In this document: one piece after another, positions 61,374-64,000 of the stretch
How positions within the stretch are numbered: the stretch's first letter is position 1
How the letters are laid out: each line of letters begins with the position of its first letter
Assembly: GCF_005938215.1 (NCBI RefSeq)
Contig: NZ_VCPD01000004.1
Span: forward strand, 496,001-560,000
From: Ruegeria sediminis
Lineage (GTDB): Bacteria; Pseudomonadota; Alphaproteobacteria; Rhodobacterales; Rhodobacteraceae
Direction: 5' to 3'
Length of the DNA stretch: 64,000 nucleotides
Notes under the pieces: model-generated
What the model was told of the DNA's origin: nothing
Database searches by the model: none
Seen by the model: the letters and a program-made list of their open reading frames with translations, nothing else
Position numbers and translations under genes: made by a program

Positions 61374-61444
61374 TCCTGACCGCCGCCGGTCAATCCCTGA
61401 CAGATGTTATTGTGGTCCGGACACTTGTTCGAGCCGAAACCGGA

Positions 61445-62749
61445 TCAGCGACCGATCCCGACATAGGTCTCGAAACCGGCCTTTTTTACGGCTGTGCGCG
61501 AGTAGATGTTGCGCAGATCGACCATCCGCGGACGGTTCATTTTCTCGGCCAACTGCTGCAGGTTCAGTGCCCGGAATTCGTTCCATTCGGTCAGCAGCAC
61601 CACCAGGTCCGAATCCTGTACGGCCTCGTAGGGGTCTTCCAGCCACTGGGCCCCGGGAAGCAGATCTTCTCCGAACCTCTTTCCCTGGGGATCCACGATC
61701 TTCACCTTTGCGCCCGCACCGATCAGCGCCGGAACGATGGTCAGCGATGGGGCGTCGCGCATGTCGTCGGTATTGGGTTTGAAGGTCACGCCGAGAACGG
61801 TGATGAGCTTTCCGTTCAAACTCCCGTCGCTGGCGTCGCGGATCTTTTCGAGCATGCGCTTCTTGATCTCGTCATTCACCTGAATGACGGTTTCGGTGAT
61901 CCGCATCGGGAAGGCATGCTCCTGCCCGATCCGCGCCAGCGCCGCGGTGTCCTTGGGGAAACACGATCCGCCGTAGCCCGGGCCAGCGTGCAGAAACTTG
62001 TTGCCGATCCGACCGTCGAGGCCGATGCCCCGCGCCACTTCCTTGACGTCGGCTCCGACACGCTCGCACAGCCCGGCGATCTCGTTGATGAAGGTGATCT
62101 TGGTCGCCAAAAATGCGTTGGCGGCGTACTTGATCATCTCGGCGCTTTCCAGATCCGTCGTCAGGATGGGGAAATCGCGCAGATAGAGCGGGCGATAGAT
62201 CTCGGCCATGACGTCGGCCGCCCGGTCGTTCTCGACCCCGACGACGACCCGGTCCGGGCGCATGAAATCCGTGATCGCGGCGCCCTCGCGCAGGAATTCC
62301 GGATTCGAGGCGACATCGAAATCGGCCTGCGGATTGACCCTGCGCACCGCTTCCTTGACTTTGCGGTTGGTGCCGACCGGGACGGTGGATTTGGTCACCA
62401 CCACCGCGTAACCTGTAAGAGCCCGCGCGATCTCTTCGGCCGCAGCCATGACATAGCTCACGTCCGCATGGCCATCACCGCGACGGGTGGGCGTGCCGAC
62501 GGCAATGAAAACCGCATCGGCGCCGTCGACCGCGGCTTCCAGATCCGTGGTGAAGCTCAGCCTGCCCGCGGCGATGTTCCTGGCCATCAACTCGTCCAGG
62601 CCAGGCTCGTAGATCGGCACCTGCCCCGCCTGGAGCATACTGATCTTGTCCTCCGCCTTGTCGACGCAGATCACGTCATGGCCGAAATCGGAAAAACAAA
62701 CGCCTGACACCAAGCCCACGTAGCCGGTTCCAATCATCGCAACACGCAT
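61445..62749 (-). CDS. ugd: UDP-glucose 6-dehydrogenase
   Basis: Ugd oxidises UDP-glucose to UDP-glucuronate for acidic exopolysaccharide. The 434-residue protein has MRVAMIGTGYVGLVSGVCFS (GxGxxG at 7-12), PIYEPGLDELM, VVVTKSTVPVGTNRKV, SNPEFLREGAAITDF and the catalytic Cys in HAGPGYGGSCFPKDTAALAR (about 252-271). Convergent with the exporter operon; GalU (48.7 kb) supplies its substrate. Confidence 0.97.
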   Translation of the reverse strand: MRVAMIGTGYVGLVSGVCFSDFGHDVICVDKAEDKISMLQAGQVPIYEPGLDELMARNIAAGRLSFTTDLEAAVDGADAVFIAVGTPTRRGDGHADVSYVMAAAEEIARALTGYAVVVTKSTVPVGTNRKVKEAVRRVNPQADFDVASNPEFLREGAAITDFMRPDRVVVGVENDRAADVMAEIYRPLYLRDFPILTTDLESAEMIKYAANAFLATKITFINEIAGLCERVGADVKEVARGIGLDGRIGNKFLHAGPGYGGSCFPKDTAALARIGQEHAFPMRITETVIQVNDEIKKRMLEKIRDASDGSLNGKLITVLGVTFKPNTDDMRDAPSLTIVPALIGAGAKVKIVDPQGKRFGEDLLPGAQWLEDPYEAVQDSDLVVLLTEWNEFRALNLQQLAEKMNRPRMVDLRNIYSRTAVKKAGFETYVGIGR

Positions 62750-63109
62750 GCGCCTAACCCTCTATAGATCTGTGAAAACTCATTGAATCGGAACTCGTGC
62801 TTCGGATCCGAAACGCAGCATCCGTGCATTGCGCCCAACTGCGCCGGGTTCGGCGACAAAAGGTGGTGATTGGGGATTGCTGCTCGTCATGGTGGCTGGA
62901 TGCGCCGGAACGGCTGGAAGTTCAAGCGCGATCTTCGATGGGCGCCGGCCGACTGTCATCGCGACGCCACGGCAGGCGGAGGTTGGGGAACGGATCATTT
63001 TCCGTCGCTCAGAGTCGCTGTCGCCTAAGAAAACGTTGCGTGAAACATCAAAAATGGGCAGGCGATTTCGCTTGCCATGCCGAACACCCAGTTCTATACA
63101 CCGCGCCAC
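62750..63109. other. Intergenic region between ugd and tRNA-Thr
   Basis: It should contain the ugd promoter (minus) and the tRNA promoter (plus). One plus-strand frame (from about 62829) has a lipobox-like VMVAGCAG segment but its C-terminus overlaps the tRNA, and another minus-strand frame is the spurious protein commonly produced by antisense tRNA sequence; I accept neither. Confidence 0.5.
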
Positions 63110-63185
63110 GCCGCTGTAGCTCAGCTGGTAGAGCACGTCATTCGTAATGATGGGGTCGGGGGTTCGAGTCCCTTCAGCGGCACCA
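63110..63185 (+). tRNA. tRNA-Thr (anticodon CGT)
   Basis: A complete 76-nt cloverleaf with encoded CCA. The acceptor stem GCCGCTG/CAGCGGC is perfect, followed by discriminator A and CCA. The D-arm is GCTC...GAGC. The anticodon stem is CGTCA/TGATG with loop TTCGTAA, giving anticodon CGT, which reads ACG (Thr). The T arm contains GGTTCGAGTCC. Confidence 0.95.
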
Positions 63186-63326
63186 GTAATCTCCCGAAAG
63201 CCATATTCTCGAAACGCCACCGTACGGTGCCGTGGCGGTTGGACGGCCTGACGAAATCAACTGACAAAACCATTACCTTTGGAATCGTGCATCCCTATTA
63301 TGTGTTGAATCCAAGGAGAAAACCGC

Positions 63327-64000
63327 ATGACCGTAGAACTTGACCAGTACGCCTTGATCAGCGGGCTGGTCGGCGGTCTCGCGCTGTTTCTTCTGGGGTT
63401 GGATATCCTGACCCGCAGCCTGAAACAGGTCGCGGGGGATTACATGAAGCACCTTCTGGCCAGGTTCACGGAGAACCGGTTCTTCGGCCTGATCACCGGT
63501 GCGGCGGTTACTGCGATCATCCAATCCTCTTCGATCACCACGGTGCTGCTGGTCGGGTTCATATCGGCCGGGCTGATGACCACCGCGCAAAGCGTGGCGG
63601 TGATCCTTGGCGCGAACATAGGCACCACGATCACGGCGCAGGTGCTTGCGTTCAAGGTGACGCAACTGGCGATGCCGTTGCTGGCACTCGGGTTTTTCAC
63701 GTCCTTCGTGGCGCAGCGGCAGGAAACGCGGGAGTACGGCCGCATTTTGCTGGGGTTGGGTCTGGTGTTCTTCGGTATGGCGATCATGAGCGAGACGATG
63801 GCGCCGCTGCAAAGCTATAGGCCGTTCTTTGATTTCATGCAGTCCCTGGAAAATCCGATGACCGCGGCGCTGACGGGCGCGATCTTTACTGCCGTGGTTC
63901 AGTCGTCATCGGCGACAACCGGCATCCTGGTCGTCATGGCGGGTCAGGGCCTGATCGGGCTGGAAACGGCGATCGCACTGGCGCTGGGCGCGAACGTCGG
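63327..64000 (+). CDS. Na/Pi-cotransporter family protein (3' end outside window)
   Basis: The first 224 codons of a Na+/phosphate cotransporter II (NptA/PNaS) family membrane protein. Hydrophobic segments start at residue 11 (LISGLVGGLALFLLGLDILT). The two family repeats carry AIIQSSSITTVLLVG (about 64-78) and AVVQSSSATTGILVV (about 190-204), and GANIGTTITAQVL is the characteristic helix-break motif. AAGGAG lies 8 nt before ATG 63327. The C-terminal half, often with a PhoU-like domain, is beyond the window. Confidence 0.92.
   Translation, partial: MTVELDQYALISGLVGGLALFLLGLDILTRSLKQVAGDYMKHLLARFTENRFFGLITGAAVTAIIQSSSITTVLLVGFISAGLMTTAQSVAVILGANIGTTITAQVLAFKVTQLAMPLLALGFFTSFVAQRQETREYGRILLGLGLVFFGMAIMSETMAPLQSYRPFFDFMQSLENPMTAALTGAIFTAVVQSSSATTGILVVMAGQGLIGLETAIALALGANV

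Noticed and set aside
62829..63119. Plus-strand ORF with lipobox-like segment
   Set aside because: Its C-terminal codons run into the tRNA, it lacks a clear ribosome site, and no family resemblance is seen.
62780..63220. Minus-strand ORF reading GTRTPDPIITNDV
   Set aside because: This is the well-known spurious protein generated by reading a tRNA gene on the antisense strand; it overlaps tRNA-Thr.
1..64000. CRISPR arrays, insertion sequences, prophage or integrase genes
   Set aside because: I saw no direct-repeat/spacer pattern, transposase, integrase or tRNA-linked att duplication in the window.

Overview
The window is a gene-dense, GC-rich chromosomal segment of an alphaproteobacterium, most likely Rhodobacterales (Roseobacter/Rhodobacter group). 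The indicators are the RegB-SenC-RegA redox locus next to ahcY, AddAB instead of RecBCD, a DivL-like PAS protein without a kinase domain, HemJ, the alphaproteobacterial hemD-mitofilin-hemY cluster, and a gene order around rho/mnmE/mnmG/rsmG/parAB and maf/aroE/coaE/dnaQ/secB that matches the Caulobacter origin neighbourhood.

Layout. 1-3.6 kb: hrcA (cut by the left edge), then rph-rdgB-hemW and a YbaN-like membrane protein. 3.6-11 kb (minus): rho-mnmE-mnmG-rsmG-parA-parB with hemJ upstream of rho, and two perfect 16-bp parS sites. 11.0-11.4 kb: a gene-free stretch with DnaA-box-like motifs, the best candidate for the chromosomal origin. 11.4-17.6 kb: maf-aroE-coaE-dnaQ, secB and fxsA on the other strand, and tim44-like-mltA-smr. 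17.6-22.6 kb: two MFS transporters, hslU and hslV (separated by one of them) and a DUF1127 gene. 23-34 kb: a glycine-zipper lipoprotein, then on the minus strand divL-like, tsaE, amgK, murU, addB, addA and trxA. This joins tRNA t6A synthesis, cell-wall sugar recycling and double-strand-break repair. 34-40 kb: regB, senC-regA, an HD hydrolase, a small exported protein with a structured leader, ahcY. 40-48 kb: DUF899, DUF2853, DUF1761, tsaD-gpsA-YciI-EVE, and hemD-mitofilin-hemY. 48-63 kb: an envelope/exopolysaccharide and type I secretion region holding galU, manC, a large RTX protein broken by a frameshift, a DUF2793 protein, gmd-fcl, an RTX-type ABC exporter with its membrane-fusion partner, and ugd. 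The window ends with tRNA-Thr(CGT) and a Na/Pi cotransporter cut by the right edge.

How it works together. The left third combines origin, partition sites and partition proteins. A perfect CtrA-type box (34209-34224) lies directly upstream of the divL-like gene, suggesting a cell-cycle feedback link. The right part makes UDP-glucose, UDP-glucuronate, GDP-mannose and GDP-fucose, and carries an exporter whose likely substrate is the neighbouring RTX protein. In this sequence that substrate has lost its C-terminal export signal through an apparent one-base deletion. Other unexplained items are a hexanucleotide repeat encoding 21 Glu-Ala pairs in the mitofilin-like gene, a hairpin whose loop complements the ribosome binding site of the small exported protein, and a palindromic operator before the DUF899 gene.
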